Below, one piece after another: positions 8,464 through 17,502 of a stretch of 64,000 bases of DNA. The stretch is taken from positions 124,001-188,000 of the forward strand of contig JADLFI010000018.1 of the NCBI GenBank assembly GCA_020845635.1. Direction: 5' to 3'. Source of the DNA: Bacteroidia bacterium (lineage in GTDB: Bacteria > Bacteroidota > Bacteroidia > UBA4408). Made by a program: the position numbers and the translations under genes. The notes beneath the pieces are model-generated. The model saw only the letters and a program-made list of their open reading frames with translations. It searched no databases and had not been told where the DNA came from. The stretch's first letter is position 1; every line of letters begins with the position of its first letter.

Positions 8464-10365
8464 TTAATTACTAATATATAACAATAATAGCACTATAGAA
8501 AGTACCATTACAAAAACATAATATCCAATTCTTCCGGTTTGTATTTTACGCGCTTCTCCACTTGTCCAAACCACAGCTTTACCGGTAAAATTAACCAATC
8601 CGTCAATTATTTGTGTATCAACCAAACTATGAAAAATTTGGCCTACCCAACGCAAAGGAACAACAATAATATAATTATATAGTTCGTCAACATAATATTT
8701 ATGACTGATTAATTTGGCAATAGGTGTCATGGTTGCACCATCGGCCAAAGGCAATTCTTGTTTAGTAACATATTTATTGCGTGCAAGTAAAATTACCACT
8801 ACGGCAATAACAATAGTTAATGCCATTAACGAATATTCAGTAGCATGCGATATTTCGGCAGGTAACATTCTTAAATCAGAGTCAGCAAAAACAGGACTTA
8901 GAAACGATTTTAACAGATGCTTGGCGTGAAATGCCTCCGGAATACCAATAAAGCCGCCAATGGCCGAAAGAACAGCTAAAACCACCAAAGGTATTGTAAT
9001 TGATTTTGGTGATTCGTGTAGATGTTGTTCTTGATGGTGTGTGCCTCTGAACTTGCCAAAGAAAGTAAGAAATAATAAACGAAACATGTAAAAGGCTGTT
9101 AAGGCCGAACCGGCAACGCCCAACAACCAAAATATTTTATTATGGGCAAAAGCAGCCGCTAAAATTTCGTCTTTGGAGAAAAATCCGGAGAGTGGCGGTA
9201 AACCTGCAATGGCTATAGTTCCAATTAAAAAAGTGAGATAGGTGGTAGGCAAATGAGATTTCAAACCACCCATTTTTCTGATGTCTTGTTCGCCCCCCAT
9301 GGCGTGAATAACGCTTCCCGCACCAAGAAACAACAAAGCTTTAAAGAAAGCATGAGTTACCACATGAAATACTGCGGCAGTGTATGCACCCATACCTAAA
9401 GCTAAAAACATATAACCCAACTGTGAAACTGTTGAGTAGGCTAAAACCTTTTTTATATCATTTTGTAACAAACCTATAGAAGCGGCAAAAACAGCAGTAA
9501 TAACTCCTACTAAAGCTACTATGTGCATTGTTGTTGGAGCTAAGGTATATAAAATGTTTGAGCGGGCCACCATATAAATACCTGCAGTAACCATGGTTGC
9601 GGCATGAATTAAAGCCGAAACAGGAGTAGGGCCGGCCATGGCATCGGGCAACCAGGTGTATAAAGGAATTTGTGCGCTTTTTCCGGTAGCACCAACAAAA
9701 AGCAATAAGGTTATAAATACTAAAACAGACTCATCAGAGGTATAAAACTTAGCTTGCGAAAAAACATCGGTATAAGTTACTGAACCAAAGGTTACGTATA
9801 TTAGAAATACGCCTAATAAAAAACCCAGGTCGCCAATGCGGTTAACTATAAATGCTTTTTTGCCTGCGTTGTTATAATCGGTGTTTTTAAACCAAAACCC
9901 AATTAATAAATAAGAACATAAACCAACACCTTCCCAACCAATAAACATAACAATGTAATTATTGCCCAATACAAGCAATAACATAAAAAATACGAATAGG
10001 TTTAAATAAGAGAAGAATTTATTGTGTCCTTCATCATCATGCATATAACCGGCCGAGTAAACATGAATTAAAAAACCTACCCCCGTAATTACTAATAGAA
10101 AAATAGATGACAAAGGGTCAATGAGGAAAGCTAAATCAGCACTAAATTTTCCGGCATATATCCAATCAAATAGTTTAACGGTATGTGATACTTCAGGGTT
10201 TTGATTAACCTGAAAAAAAAGCAACAGTGAAATAATAAAAGATAATAAAACTGAACCACCGGCTATTGTACTGGCGGTAGATTTGCTTAAACTTTTACTA
10301 AACAAACCTGTAATAGTAAACCCTAACAGCGGGAATAAAGGAACTAAAGCTACTAACTTAATCAT
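8464..10365 (-). CDS. nuoL: NADH-quinone oxidoreductase subunit L
   Basis: A 633-residue membrane subunit of complex I, the distal proton channel with the long lateral helix. Family motifs include FIGWEGVGLCSYLLIGFWF, PLYTWLPDAMAGPTPVSALIHAATMVTAG and KKVLAYSTVSQLGYMFLALG. The C-terminal part carries extra helices as expected. It sits between nuoK (32-base gap) and nuoM (16-base gap). Confidence 0.97.
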   Translation of the reverse strand: MIKLVALVPLFPLLGFTITGLFSKSLSKSTASTIAGGSVLLSFIISLLLFFQVNQNPEVSHTVKLFDWIYAGKFSADLAFLIDPLSSIFLLVITGVGFLIHVYSAGYMHDDEGHNKFFSYLNLFVFFMLLLVLGNNYIVMFIGWEGVGLCSYLLIGFWFKNTDYNNAGKKAFIVNRIGDLGFLLGVFLIYVTFGSVTYTDVFSQAKFYTSDESVLVFITLLLFVGATGKSAQIPLYTWLPDAMAGPTPVSALIHAATMVTAGIYMVARSNILYTLAPTTMHIVALVGVITAVFAASIGLLQNDIKKVLAYSTVSQLGYMFLALGMGAYTAAVFHVVTHAFFKALLFLGAGSVIHAMGGEQDIRKMGGLKSHLPTTYLTFLIGTIAIAGLPPLSGFFSKDEILAAAFAHNKIFWLLGVAGSALTAFYMFRLLFLTFFGKFRGTHHQEQHLHESPKSITIPLVVLAVLSAIGGFIGIPEAFHAKHLLKSFLSPVFADSDLRMLPAEISHATEYSLMALTIVIAVVVILLARNKYVTKQELPLADGATMTPIAKLISHKYYVDELYNYIIVVPLRWVGQIFHSLVDTQIIDGLVNFTGKAVVWTSGEARKIQTGRIGYYVFVMVLSIVLLLLYISN

Positions 10366-10397
10366 GTATAAATTTCCTAATTAAATAAACATTTGAA

Positions 10398-10733
10398 CTA
10401 CCACTTTAATCTGGTTAAAGTATCAATATCTGAACTTTTTGTATTTCGATATATCATCATTAAAATAGCCAATCCTACAGCTACTTCGGCTGCAGCTACG
10501 GCCATAATAAAAAATACAAATACTTGTCCGTTGCTATCGCCTCTGTAGGCACCAAAGGCAGCCAATAACAAATTTACAGCATTAAGCATCAGCTCAATAC
10601 ACATAAAAATAATAATTAAATTTCTGCGATAAAGTACTCCCATAACACCAATACTGAATAATACAGCACTAACTATAATATAGGCATTTAAAGGAATTCC
10701 GTAAAGTGTTTGTGCAAGTGTGTGTTGTTCCAT
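10398..10733 (-). CDS. nuoK: NADH-quinone oxidoreductase subunit K
   Basis: A 111-residue protein with three membrane helices. The diagnostic motif NLIIIFMCIELMLNAVNLLLAA, with the conserved membrane glutamate, is followed by FVFFIMAVAAAEVAVGLAILM with the second conserved glutamate. It starts four bases after the nuoJ stop, which suggests coupled translation. Confidence 0.96.
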   Translation of the reverse strand: MEQHTLAQTLYGIPLNAYIIVSAVLFSIGVMGVLYRRNLIIIFMCIELMLNAVNLLLAAFGAYRGDSNGQVFVFFIMAVAAAEVAVGLAILMMIYRNTKSSDIDTLTRLKW

Positions 10734-10737
10734 AAAT

Positions 10738-11235
10738 TTATTTTAATTCATTCTTACCTAATAAAACTGCTCCAACCATTGCCGTTAAAAATAGGATAGA
10801 GGCCATTTCGAAAGGTAGCATATAATCATTGTATAAAACATGTCCAAGATTTTTTATAAGCCCCGCACTTTGATTGGCAGCATTTAGATTCTCAATTTTT
10901 TCTACTCCTTTTAATGAACCAATTAACACAACCATAAAAATACCTCCCGAAACCGTAGCTGCCAGTTTTAAATAGGTACTCTTATGCGGTTCTGTTTCTT
11001 TATTGAGGTTAAGCATCATAATTACGTATAGGAATAATACCATAATGGCACCTGCATACACAATAATATGTACTGCTGCCAAAAACTGTGCGTTAAGTAG
11101 AATGTAATGACCCGCTATGGCAAAAAAAGTAACAATTAAGTATAAAACACTGTGCACCGGATTTTTTGAGAAAACCACCATAAAGGCACTCAATATGGCT
11201 AAAAACGAAAGAAAATAAAATATATATAAGGTCAT
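10738..11235 (-). CDS. nuoJ: NADH-quinone oxidoreductase subunit J
   Basis: A 165-residue membrane subunit with five predicted helices. Family signatures are KNPVHSVLYLIVTFFAIAGHYILL and HIIVYAGAIMVLFLYVIMMLN, the flexible TM3-like segment that takes part in energy coupling. It follows nuoI after 66 bases, the largest gap within the cluster. Confidence 0.95.
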   Translation of the reverse strand: MTLYIFYFLSFLAILSAFMVVFSKNPVHSVLYLIVTFFAIAGHYILLNAQFLAAVHIIVYAGAIMVLFLYVIMMLNLNKETEPHKSTYLKLAATVSGGIFMVVLIGSLKGVEKIENLNAANQSAGLIKNLGHVLYNDYMLPFEMASILFLTAMVGAVLLGKNELK

Positions 11236-11301
11236 ATTATGCTAGTAAATTGCGCCCGAATTTATAAATAATTCTATTGATATTAATAAAAAGTTAAGTA
11301 A

Positions 11302-11871
11302 TTAGTCCATTTGATTATGAAGATGAAATTTATCCTTTTTAAACTCAATAACCTCTTTGGTTAAACGTTTGGTAATATCAACTTCGTTAAAATATTTTTC
11401 TTTTAATTTATCCTTACCAAAAATCATATCATCACGATTAGACGAAACTTCTACCAAACGGTCGGTTAAGAATATAGCCTCTTTAGGGCAAGCATCTTCG
11501 CACAGTCCGCAATAAATGCAGCGCAGCATATTTATTTCATACACGGCTGCATATTTTTCTTCACGATATAATTTTTCTTCGCCCGGTTTACGCTCGGCAC
11601 CGGTCATGGTAATTGCCTCGGCAGGGCAGGCCACAGCACAAAGCCCGCAAGCTACGCATCTTTCGGCTCCGTTTTCATCAACTTTTAGTACGTGTTGCCC
11701 TCTATATACCCCACTCATTTCGCGAGTTACTTTAGGGTAATCTATGGTTGCTTTCTTTTTAAAAAAATGCTTTATGGTAATAAACAACCCTCCAATTATT
11801 GCCGGAAGATAAATTCTTTCCGAAAAGGTCATTTTCTTATCTACAACTACTTTTGATCTATTGGTAAGCAT
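11302..11871 (-). CDS. nuoI: NADH-quinone oxidoreductase subunit I, 2x[4Fe-4S]
   Basis: A 189-residue peripheral-arm subunit that carries clusters N6a and N6b near the quinone site. Two ferredoxin motifs are clear: CVACGLCAVACPAEAI and CIYCGLCEDACPKEAI. The N-terminal 45 residues include the amphipathic membrane-contact segment LPAIIGGLFITIKHFF. An internal ATG at codon 14 is an alternative start. The gene sits between nuoH and nuoJ. Confidence 0.95.
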   Translation of the reverse strand: MLTNRSKVVVDKKMTFSERIYLPAIIGGLFITIKHFFKKKATIDYPKVTREMSGVYRGQHVLKVDENGAERCVACGLCAVACPAEAITMTGAERKPGEEKLYREEKYAAVYEINMLRCIYCGLCEDACPKEAIFLTDRLVEVSSNRDDMIFGKDKLKEKYFNEVDITKRLTKEVIEFKKDKFHLHNQMD

Positions 11872-11889
11872 AACAAACTCTAATTTATA

Positions 11890-12918
11890 CTATTTATTAA
11901 ACACTAATATTCCTAAACCGGTAAGTAATATGTTCAATATTGATAAAGGAATAAAAATTCTCCATCCCAGGTGCATTAACTGGTCGTAACGGAAGCGTGG
12001 AATAGTCCATCTTATCCACATAAAGAAGAAGATAAAAAAGAATACTTTAGCAAACATAAACACAACCCCCAAAATACTTAATATATTAGGATCTGTAACA
12101 AAGCGACCAACTAAAGGCATGTTATAACCACCAAAATATAAAGTAGCTATAATGGCCGATGAAATAAACATATTAACATACTCTGCAAATAAATAAAAGC
12201 CCAGTTTCATGGAGCTATATTCTGTGTGATAACCACCAACAAGTTCGGTTTCACACTCCGGTAAATCGAACGGGGTTCTGTTACACTCGGCAAAAGCACA
12301 AGTAATAAATATAAGAAAACCCAAGGGCTGATACAAAACATTCCAATGCCAGCCGGCTTGTTGGGCGGCTATTTCGCCAAGGCTTAAGGTGCCTGTTGTC
12401 ATTACTAAGGCAATTATTGACAATCCCATAGCAATTTCGTAACTAATCATTTGCGCTGAGGCACGTAAAGCTCCTAATAATGAGTATTTATTATTACTTG
12501 CCCATCCGCCAATCATTATACCATAAACCCCAATAGATACAACACCGAAAATATATAGTATTCCTATATTAACATCGGTTATTTGTAATGGGTAGCTAAC
12601 ACCATTTATAACAATTGGGGAGCTCCAAGGTATTACAGCACCGGTCATACAAGCAGTAAGCATGGCTAAGCTTGGACCTAATATAAATAAGAATTTGTTG
12701 CTTACATCAGGAATAATTTCTTCTTTCATAAACATTTTAACACCATCAGCTATCGGTTGCAACAATCCATAAGGCCCTGCATTATTAGGCCCTATTCTAT
12801 CTTGTATAAAGGCTGCTACCTTGCGTTCGGCATAAGTACTATAAGCGGCTATTCCTAATCCAATCAGGAACACTACCACCACCATAATTGCTTTGTAAAT
12901 TATAAATCCGCTAACCAT
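11890..12918 (-). CDS. nuoH: NADH-quinone oxidoreductase subunit H
   Basis: A 342-residue membrane subunit that forms the quinone chamber with NuoB and NuoD. Typical motifs are ERKVAAFIQDRIGPNNAGPYGLLQPIADGVKM, AECNRTPFDLPECETELVGGYHTEYSSMKLGFYLFAEY (split here by family order) and eight hydrophobic helices. It follows nuoG after nine bases. Confidence 0.96.
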   Translation of the reverse strand: MVSGFIIYKAIMVVVVFLIGLGIAAYSTYAERKVAAFIQDRIGPNNAGPYGLLQPIADGVKMFMKEEIIPDVSNKFLFILGPSLAMLTACMTGAVIPWSSPIVINGVSYPLQITDVNIGILYIFGVVSIGVYGIMIGGWASNNKYSLLGALRASAQMISYEIAMGLSIIALVMTTGTLSLGEIAAQQAGWHWNVLYQPLGFLIFITCAFAECNRTPFDLPECETELVGGYHTEYSSMKLGFYLFAEYVNMFISSAIIATLYFGGYNMPLVGRFVTDPNILSILGVVFMFAKVFFFIFFFMWIRWTIPRFRYDQLMHLGWRIFIPLSILNILLTGLGILVFNK

Positions 12919-12927
12919 ATAAAATTA

Positions 12928-13983
12928 TTATCGTTTACTATTTTGAGCCATTTCAAGGGCTTTCATACTTTTTTCTTCAAATTGAACTCTTGATGAATGT
13001 TCTTTGATGTCTTTTCCACCTTGTGCTTTAATTTGGCGAGTAACCTCAATTTGTAGTTTGCTTAAATCAATATTCTCGTAATGATTTTGAGAAATAACAG
13101 ATTTACGGGTAATATGTCTTGGCCCTTCAATAATCCATTTGTTTTTATCTTTACTTTCAAAACGACACTCATTGCAAATCCATTCTTCAACTTCATGATA
13201 CTCATTTTTGCGGGCAGTTACACGTAATATCTCATCACCCTTCATCCAAAGGGCAACTCTACCACAACATTTAGAACATTCGCGATGTGCATCAATAGGC
13301 TTGGTAAACCATACACGACTTTTAAATCTAAAGGTACGATCGGTTAATGCACCTACCGGGCATACATCAATCATATTTCCCGAAAAATCATTTTCGATAA
13401 CATTACTGATATAGGTGCTTATTTCGGCTACATCACCGCGATTAAGCACGCCATGTACTCGGTTATTGGTAATTTGATCGGCCACTTTAACACAACGATA
13501 ACATAAAATACACCTTGTCATGTGCAGTTTTATCAATTTACCGATATCAATTTTTTCAAAAGTTCTTCTTCTAAACTTATAGCGTGTAGAGGCTAAACCG
13601 TGGGCATATGATAAATCTTGTAAGTCGCATTCTCCGGCTTGGTCACAAATAGGGCAATCAAGCGGGTGGTTAATCAATAAAAACTCAACAACACCTCTAC
13701 GAGCTTTTAACAACTCTTCTGATGTCGTATTTTCAACTACCATTCCGTCCATCACAGTGGTTCTACAGCTAACTACAGGTTTAGGAATTGGGCGTGGGTC
13801 TTTTTCGCTTCCCTTAGTTACTTTAACAATGCAGGTACGGCAATAACCGCCACTGCCCTCCAATTTGGTGTAATAGCACATGGCAGGAGGTACAATATCG
13901 CCCCCTATCATACGTGCAGCCTGAAGAATTGTAGTTCCTTCGGGGACTTCTATTTCATGATTATCTATAGTTACTTTTGGCAT
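12928..13983 (-). CDS. nuoG: NADH-quinone oxidoreductase subunit G, short form
   Basis: This iron-sulfur subunit relays electrons in the peripheral arm. The [2Fe-2S] domain (CYYTKLEGSGGYCRTC and a later Cys) is at residues 35-85. A [4Fe-4S] segment with His and DCPICDQAGECDLQDLSY follows, then CILCYRCVKV and CPVGALT, and a CSKCC...CNEC cluster region near 230-270. The protein stops at 351 residues, without the long molybdopterin-fold domain of the roughly 900-residue E. coli NuoG. Short NuoG is known in Bacteroidota. I chose the ATG at 13983 (MPKVTIDNHEIEVPEG) because the frame's earlier ATG adds ten residues unlike the family. It is the first nuo gene here. nuoA-F are not in the window. Confidence 0.92.
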   Translation of the reverse strand: MPKVTIDNHEIEVPEGTTILQAARMIGGDIVPPAMCYYTKLEGSGGYCRTCIVKVTKGSEKDPRPIPKPVVSCRTTVMDGMVVENTTSEELLKARRGVVEFLLINHPLDCPICDQAGECDLQDLSYAHGLASTRYKFRRRTFEKIDIGKLIKLHMTRCILCYRCVKVADQITNNRVHGVLNRGDVAEISTYISNVIENDFSGNMIDVCPVGALTDRTFRFKSRVWFTKPIDAHRECSKCCGRVALWMKGDEILRVTARKNEYHEVEEWICNECRFESKDKNKWIIEGPRHITRKSVISQNHYENIDLSKLQIEVTRQIKAQGGKDIKEHSSRVQFEEKSMKALEMAQNSKR

Positions 13984-14407
13984 GAGAATTATATTTTTTG
14001 GGTTATGAAACAAGAAAGACTTGTTTTAATCCGAAGGCGAAGTTAAAAACATTTTCATTAATATCCATAGATAAATTTTAACATATTAAGATAATTTATA
14101 GACTTGAATTAGTTAATATAATAAATTAGAATTGTTCCAAATAACAACAAACAAAATTGCCTTTTTTAAGCAAGGGAGCATATTAAACTTCGATATTGAT
14201 TTTCCCGGATTTAGTTTCTTATAATAATTGTTATACTTTCCCATTTTAAGTTCCTAAAGGTAAAATATTGAGTTTATGCTTTTGGTTAAAAACGTTTTAA
14301 ACCTAGGTACTAAGTTATTATGCATTAATTATTGGAAGAGTTCATAAAATATTATTGGCTAAATAATATATTTGCACTTTTTATTACATTTTAAATAGTT
14401 AAACATT
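13984..14407. other. Divergent intergenic region, nuoG and phosphohexomutase
   Basis: About 420 AT-rich bases must hold the promoter of the minus-strand nuo cluster and that of the plus-strand mutase. I find no open frame with coding character and no clear TAnnTTTG element facing nuoG. Confidence 0.4.
14367..14374 (+). promoter_or_regulatory. -7 element of the mutase gene
   Basis: TATATTTG is a perfect TAnnTTTG match 33 bases before the ATG at 14408. A well-spaced -33 TTTG is not obvious. Confidence 0.6.
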
Positions 14408-15814
14408 ATGGCTAAAATTAAATTTGGAACAGACGGTTGGCGAGCAATCATAGCAGAAGACTTTACAGTAAACAATGTTGCCAGAGTATCAGAAGCTACA
14501 GCAAAATGGATTTTGAAAAATCATAAAACCAAAACGGTTGTTATTGGACATGATTGTCGTTTTGCCGGAGAGCTTTTTGCTGAAACTTGTGCAAAAGTAA
14601 TGATACACTATGGTATAAAAGTAAACATTGCCAAAGGCTTTGTGTCAACTCCAATGATATCGTTAGGGACTTTGAAACTAAATGCTGATTTGGGAATTAT
14701 TATAACCGCAAGCCACAATCCACCGGCTTACAACGGGTTTAAAATAAAAGGTAGTTATGGGGGGCCATTAATGCCTGAACAAATACAGGAAATAGAAGAC
14801 ATAATTGAAGATACTGTTAGTGTAGATTTAAAATCAAAATCAATAGATGATTATGTTACCGAGAACAAAGCTGCCTATGTTGACTTGGAAACCATGTACA
14901 TAGAGCACGTTGAAAAGAATTTTGACTTAGAAGCTATAAGAAACTCAAAAATGCAATTTGCTTATGACGCTATGTATGGGGCAGGGCAAAATGTAATGCG
15001 AAGATTATTTCCTGATATTACTTTTTTACACTGCGAACATAACCCTTCGTTTGACGGGCAAGCCCCGGAACCTATACATAAAAACCTTACCGAGTTTTCG
15101 GAACTTATAAAAGTTAGCGGTGATATTGATTGTGGTTTAGTTACAGACGGTGATGCCGATAGAATTGGATTATATAATAATGAAGGCGATTTTGTTGATT
15201 CGCACCATATCATATTATTGTTGATTCATTATTTGGTAAAATATAAAAAAGCGCATGGTAAAATTTGTACTGCTTTTTCCACTACCGTTAAGATTACAGA
15301 CATGTGTAAACATTACGGATTAGACCTAGAGGTTGTAAAAATAGGATTTAAATATATTTGCGGAATTATGATAAAAGAAGATGTATTGTTAGGGGGCGAA
15401 GAATCGGGCGGTATAGCTATAAAAGGTCATATTCCGGAGCGCGATGGTATTTGGATGGGATTGGTTATTTGGGAGTTTATGGCAAAAACCGGAAAGTCGC
15501 TTAAAGAATTAGTGCAAGAAGTTTATGACATTACAGGTAACTTTTGGTTTGAAAGAAGTGACTTGCATTTGAAAGAAGAAGTTAAAAATGAGATAGTGGC
15601 TAACTGCAAGAACAATGTGTACAAGCAGTTTGGTGATTACAAAGTACAAAGGGTTGAAGATTTGGACGGATGGAAATTTTTCTTCTCTGACAGTGAATGG
15701 TTAATGATTAGAGCATCCGGTACAGAGCCTGTATTAAGGACTTATGCCGAATCATCAAACAAAGAAAAAGCATTTGCCATACTAAATGCGGCAAAAAAAA
15801 CATTATTAGGATAA
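14408..15814 (+). CDS. Phosphoglucomutase/phosphomannomutase family protein
   Basis: A 468-residue alpha-D-phosphohexomutase of the cytoplasm. The phosphoserine loop is TASHNP (Ser102), the metal-binding loop DGDADR is at 247-252, the sugar-binding loop GGEESGG at 329-335 and the phosphate-binding loop RASGTEPVLR near 442-451. The family interconverts hexose 1- and 6-phosphates. Whether this one acts on glucose, mannose or glucosamine phosphate cannot be read with certainty. The next gene, 11 bases downstream, makes UDP-xylose, so a role in nucleotide-sugar supply for surface polysaccharide is likely. Confidence 0.93.
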   Translation: MAKIKFGTDGWRAIIAEDFTVNNVARVSEATAKWILKNHKTKTVVIGHDCRFAGELFAETCAKVMIHYGIKVNIAKGFVSTPMISLGTLKLNADLGIIITASHNPPAYNGFKIKGSYGGPLMPEQIQEIEDIIEDTVSVDLKSKSIDDYVTENKAAYVDLETMYIEHVEKNFDLEAIRNSKMQFAYDAMYGAGQNVMRRLFPDITFLHCEHNPSFDGQAPEPIHKNLTEFSELIKVSGDIDCGLVTDGDADRIGLYNNEGDFVDSHHIILLLIHYLVKYKKAHGKICTAFSTTVKITDMCKHYGLDLEVVKIGFKYICGIMIKEDVLLGGEESGGIAIKGHIPERDGIWMGLVIWEFMAKTGKSLKELVQEVYDITGNFWFERSDLHLKEEVKNEIVANCKNNVYKQFGDYKVQRVEDLDGWKFFFSDSEWLMIRASGTEPVLRTYAESSNKEKAFAILNAAKKTLLG

Positions 15815-15825
15815 CATAAAAAACA

Positions 15826-16803
15826 ATGAGTAAGGAAAGAGTATTGATAACCGGAGCTGCCGGATTTTTAGGTTCGCACCTGTGCGATAAATTTATTAAA
15901 GAAGGCTACCATGTAATAGGCATGGATAACCTAATTACAGGTGATTTGAAAAATATAGAGCATTTGATGAAATTAGAACATTTTGAGTTTTATCATCATG
16001 ATGTGTCTAAGTATGTTCATGTTCCGGGTGAGATTAAATATATTCTGCATTTTGCATCTCCGGCAAGCCCTATTGATTACTTAAAAATACCTATTCAAAC
16101 CCTAAAGGTTAGTTCATTAGGTACACATAATATTTTGGGTTTGGCCCGCGCCAAAAATGCAAGAGTACTGGTAGCATCAACTTCAGAGGTTTATGGCGAT
16201 CCGGCAGTACATCCCCAAACGGAAGACTACTGGGGAAATGTTAATCCTGTTGGGCCTCGCGGTTGTTATGATGAAGCCAAGCGTTTTATGGAAGCTATTA
16301 CTATGGCTTACCATAATGTGCATGGTTTAGAAACACGAATAGTTAGAATATTTAATACTTATGGTCCGCGTATGCGACTGAACGATGGCCGTGTGTTGCC
16401 TGCATTTATTGGTCAGGCTTTAAGAGGGGAGGACTTAACCATGTTTGGTGATGGTTCTCAAACACGCTCTTTTTGCTTTGTTGATGATTTAGTGGAAGGT
16501 ATTTACAGGTTGTTATTGAGTGATTATTTTATGCCTGTAAATATTGGTAATCCTAATGAAATAACTATTAAAGAATTTGGAGAAGAGATATTAAAACTTA
16601 CAGGAGCTAATCAAAAATTAATTAGCCTCCCTTTACCAACCGATGATCCTAAACAAAGAAGACCGGACATAAGTCGTGCTAAAGAATTATTGAACTGGGA
16701 GCCAAAAGTTAGTCGTGCCGAAGGTTTGAAAATTACCTACGATTATTTTAAATCTTTACCCAAAGAAGAATTATTTAAGACCGAACATAGAAAGTTTAAT
16801 TAG
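15826..16803 (+). CDS. UDP-glucuronate decarboxylase (UDP-xylose synthase)
   Basis: A 325-residue extended short-chain dehydrogenase. It has the NAD-binding GAAGFLG (residues 10-16), the active-site STSEVYGDP (118-126) and YDEAK (Tyr148, Lys152). The segments [25 protein letters not shown] and [21 protein letters not shown] are diagnostic for UXS rather than for GalE or dTDP-glucose dehydratase. It converts UDP-glucuronate to UDP-xylose and CO2 in the cytoplasm. It is probably co-transcribed with the mutase and is the last gene before the accessory island. Confidence 0.92.
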   Translation: MSKERVLITGAAGFLGSHLCDKFIKEGYHVIGMDNLITGDLKNIEHLMKLEHFEFYHHDVSKYVHVPGEIKYILHFASPASPIDYLKIPIQTLKVSSLGTHNILGLARAKNARVLVASTSEVYGDPAVHPQTEDYWGNVNPVGPRGCYDEAKRFMEAITMAYHNVHGLETRIVRIFNTYGPRMRLNDGRVLPAFIGQALRGEDLTMFGDGSQTRSFCFVDDLVEGIYRLLLSDYFMPVNIGNPNEITIKEFGEEILKLTGANQKLISLPLPTDDPKQRRPDISRAKELLNWEPKVSRAEGLKITYDYFKSLPKEELFKTEHRKFN

Positions 16804-17109
16804 CTCATTTCTTGTTTTGGGGTATTTTTGTTAATAGCCGCTATTGGGCTATAGTTTGTAGTTATTAATTACCCGGCAATAAAAAAAGTAAAACCAAGTG
16901 CGGAGTATTGAATAATACTTTAAAGATATTTCTGTGCTGCCAACATTTGGGTGCTGAGTGGTATTAAATGAATACGTACTTTATTTACACCAAGTTTGCC
17001 TGAGTTATTTTTTTTTAATAATTTACGTGTTATTGCTTTGTTTTTATGTCGGTTTTCAATGTTCAGTACTGCTTTGTCCTATAATAGGTTTACACTAAAA
17101 GGTGTAAAA
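16804..17109. other. Left border region of the accessory island
   Basis: About 300 bases without a coding frame. They include a weak hairpin (ATAGCC / GGCTAT near 16836-16853) after the UXS gene. Just before the transposase fragment there is a 7-bp inverted repeat, TTTACAC and GTGTAAA, ending at about 17109. No tRNA or clear attachment site is visible. Confidence 0.35.
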
Positions 17110-17301
17110 ATGGACAAAAAAAGTAAAGTCATTTCAGGACTAAAAACCGGAAAAATCATCATTCAGAAACCGAACAAGTATTATACAGATTCGGAAAAGC
17201 ATCATATCATTTCAGAACTGCTGAGTGCGGGCTGTACCAAGCCTGAGATTTTGGGAAAATTCACCGACCAAGAAGAAGAACGAGGGCAATTACTCCGTTA
17301 G
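17110..17301 (+). pseudogene. Transposase N-terminal fragment (OrfA-like)
   Basis: A 63-residue open frame with YYTDSEKHHIISELLSAGCT and a following helix-turn-helix-like stretch ending EEERGQLLR. This resembles the N-terminus of Bacteroidota IS OrfA proteins (x-EEHGQLLRWMRKLGY type). It stops just where those proteins would continue, so it is a truncated remnant. The right part of the insertion sequence is missing. The assignment to an IS3-like family is tentative. Confidence 0.5.
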
Positions 17302-17486
17302 ATGCTTATCAAGCCAACAATATTAAGAATGTTAGAGAATTATTGGATAGTGTTATCTACTCTACCCCTTTTGCAAATGCAAAGCATTCACAAATACACC
17401 TGAAAATAATTAATACCATGACTGAAATAAAAAGAGCCTTTTTTGCCAACATACCGACATTAAAATGTAAATTAGCGAACAGATAA
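17283..17486 (+). pseudogene. C-terminal fragment of an unknown gene
   Basis: In another frame, starting inside the end of the transposase fragment, 67 codons run to a TAA at 17484-17486. They have coding character (ITPLDAYQANNIKNVRELLD, then AKHSQIHLKIINTMTEIKRA). There is no start codon at a sensible place, so this looks like the surviving 3' end of a gene cut by the transposase or by arrival of the island. I do not recognise the family. It ends 16 bases before hsdM. Confidence 0.4.
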
Positions 17487-17502
17487 ATAAAGAGATTTTT
17501 AT

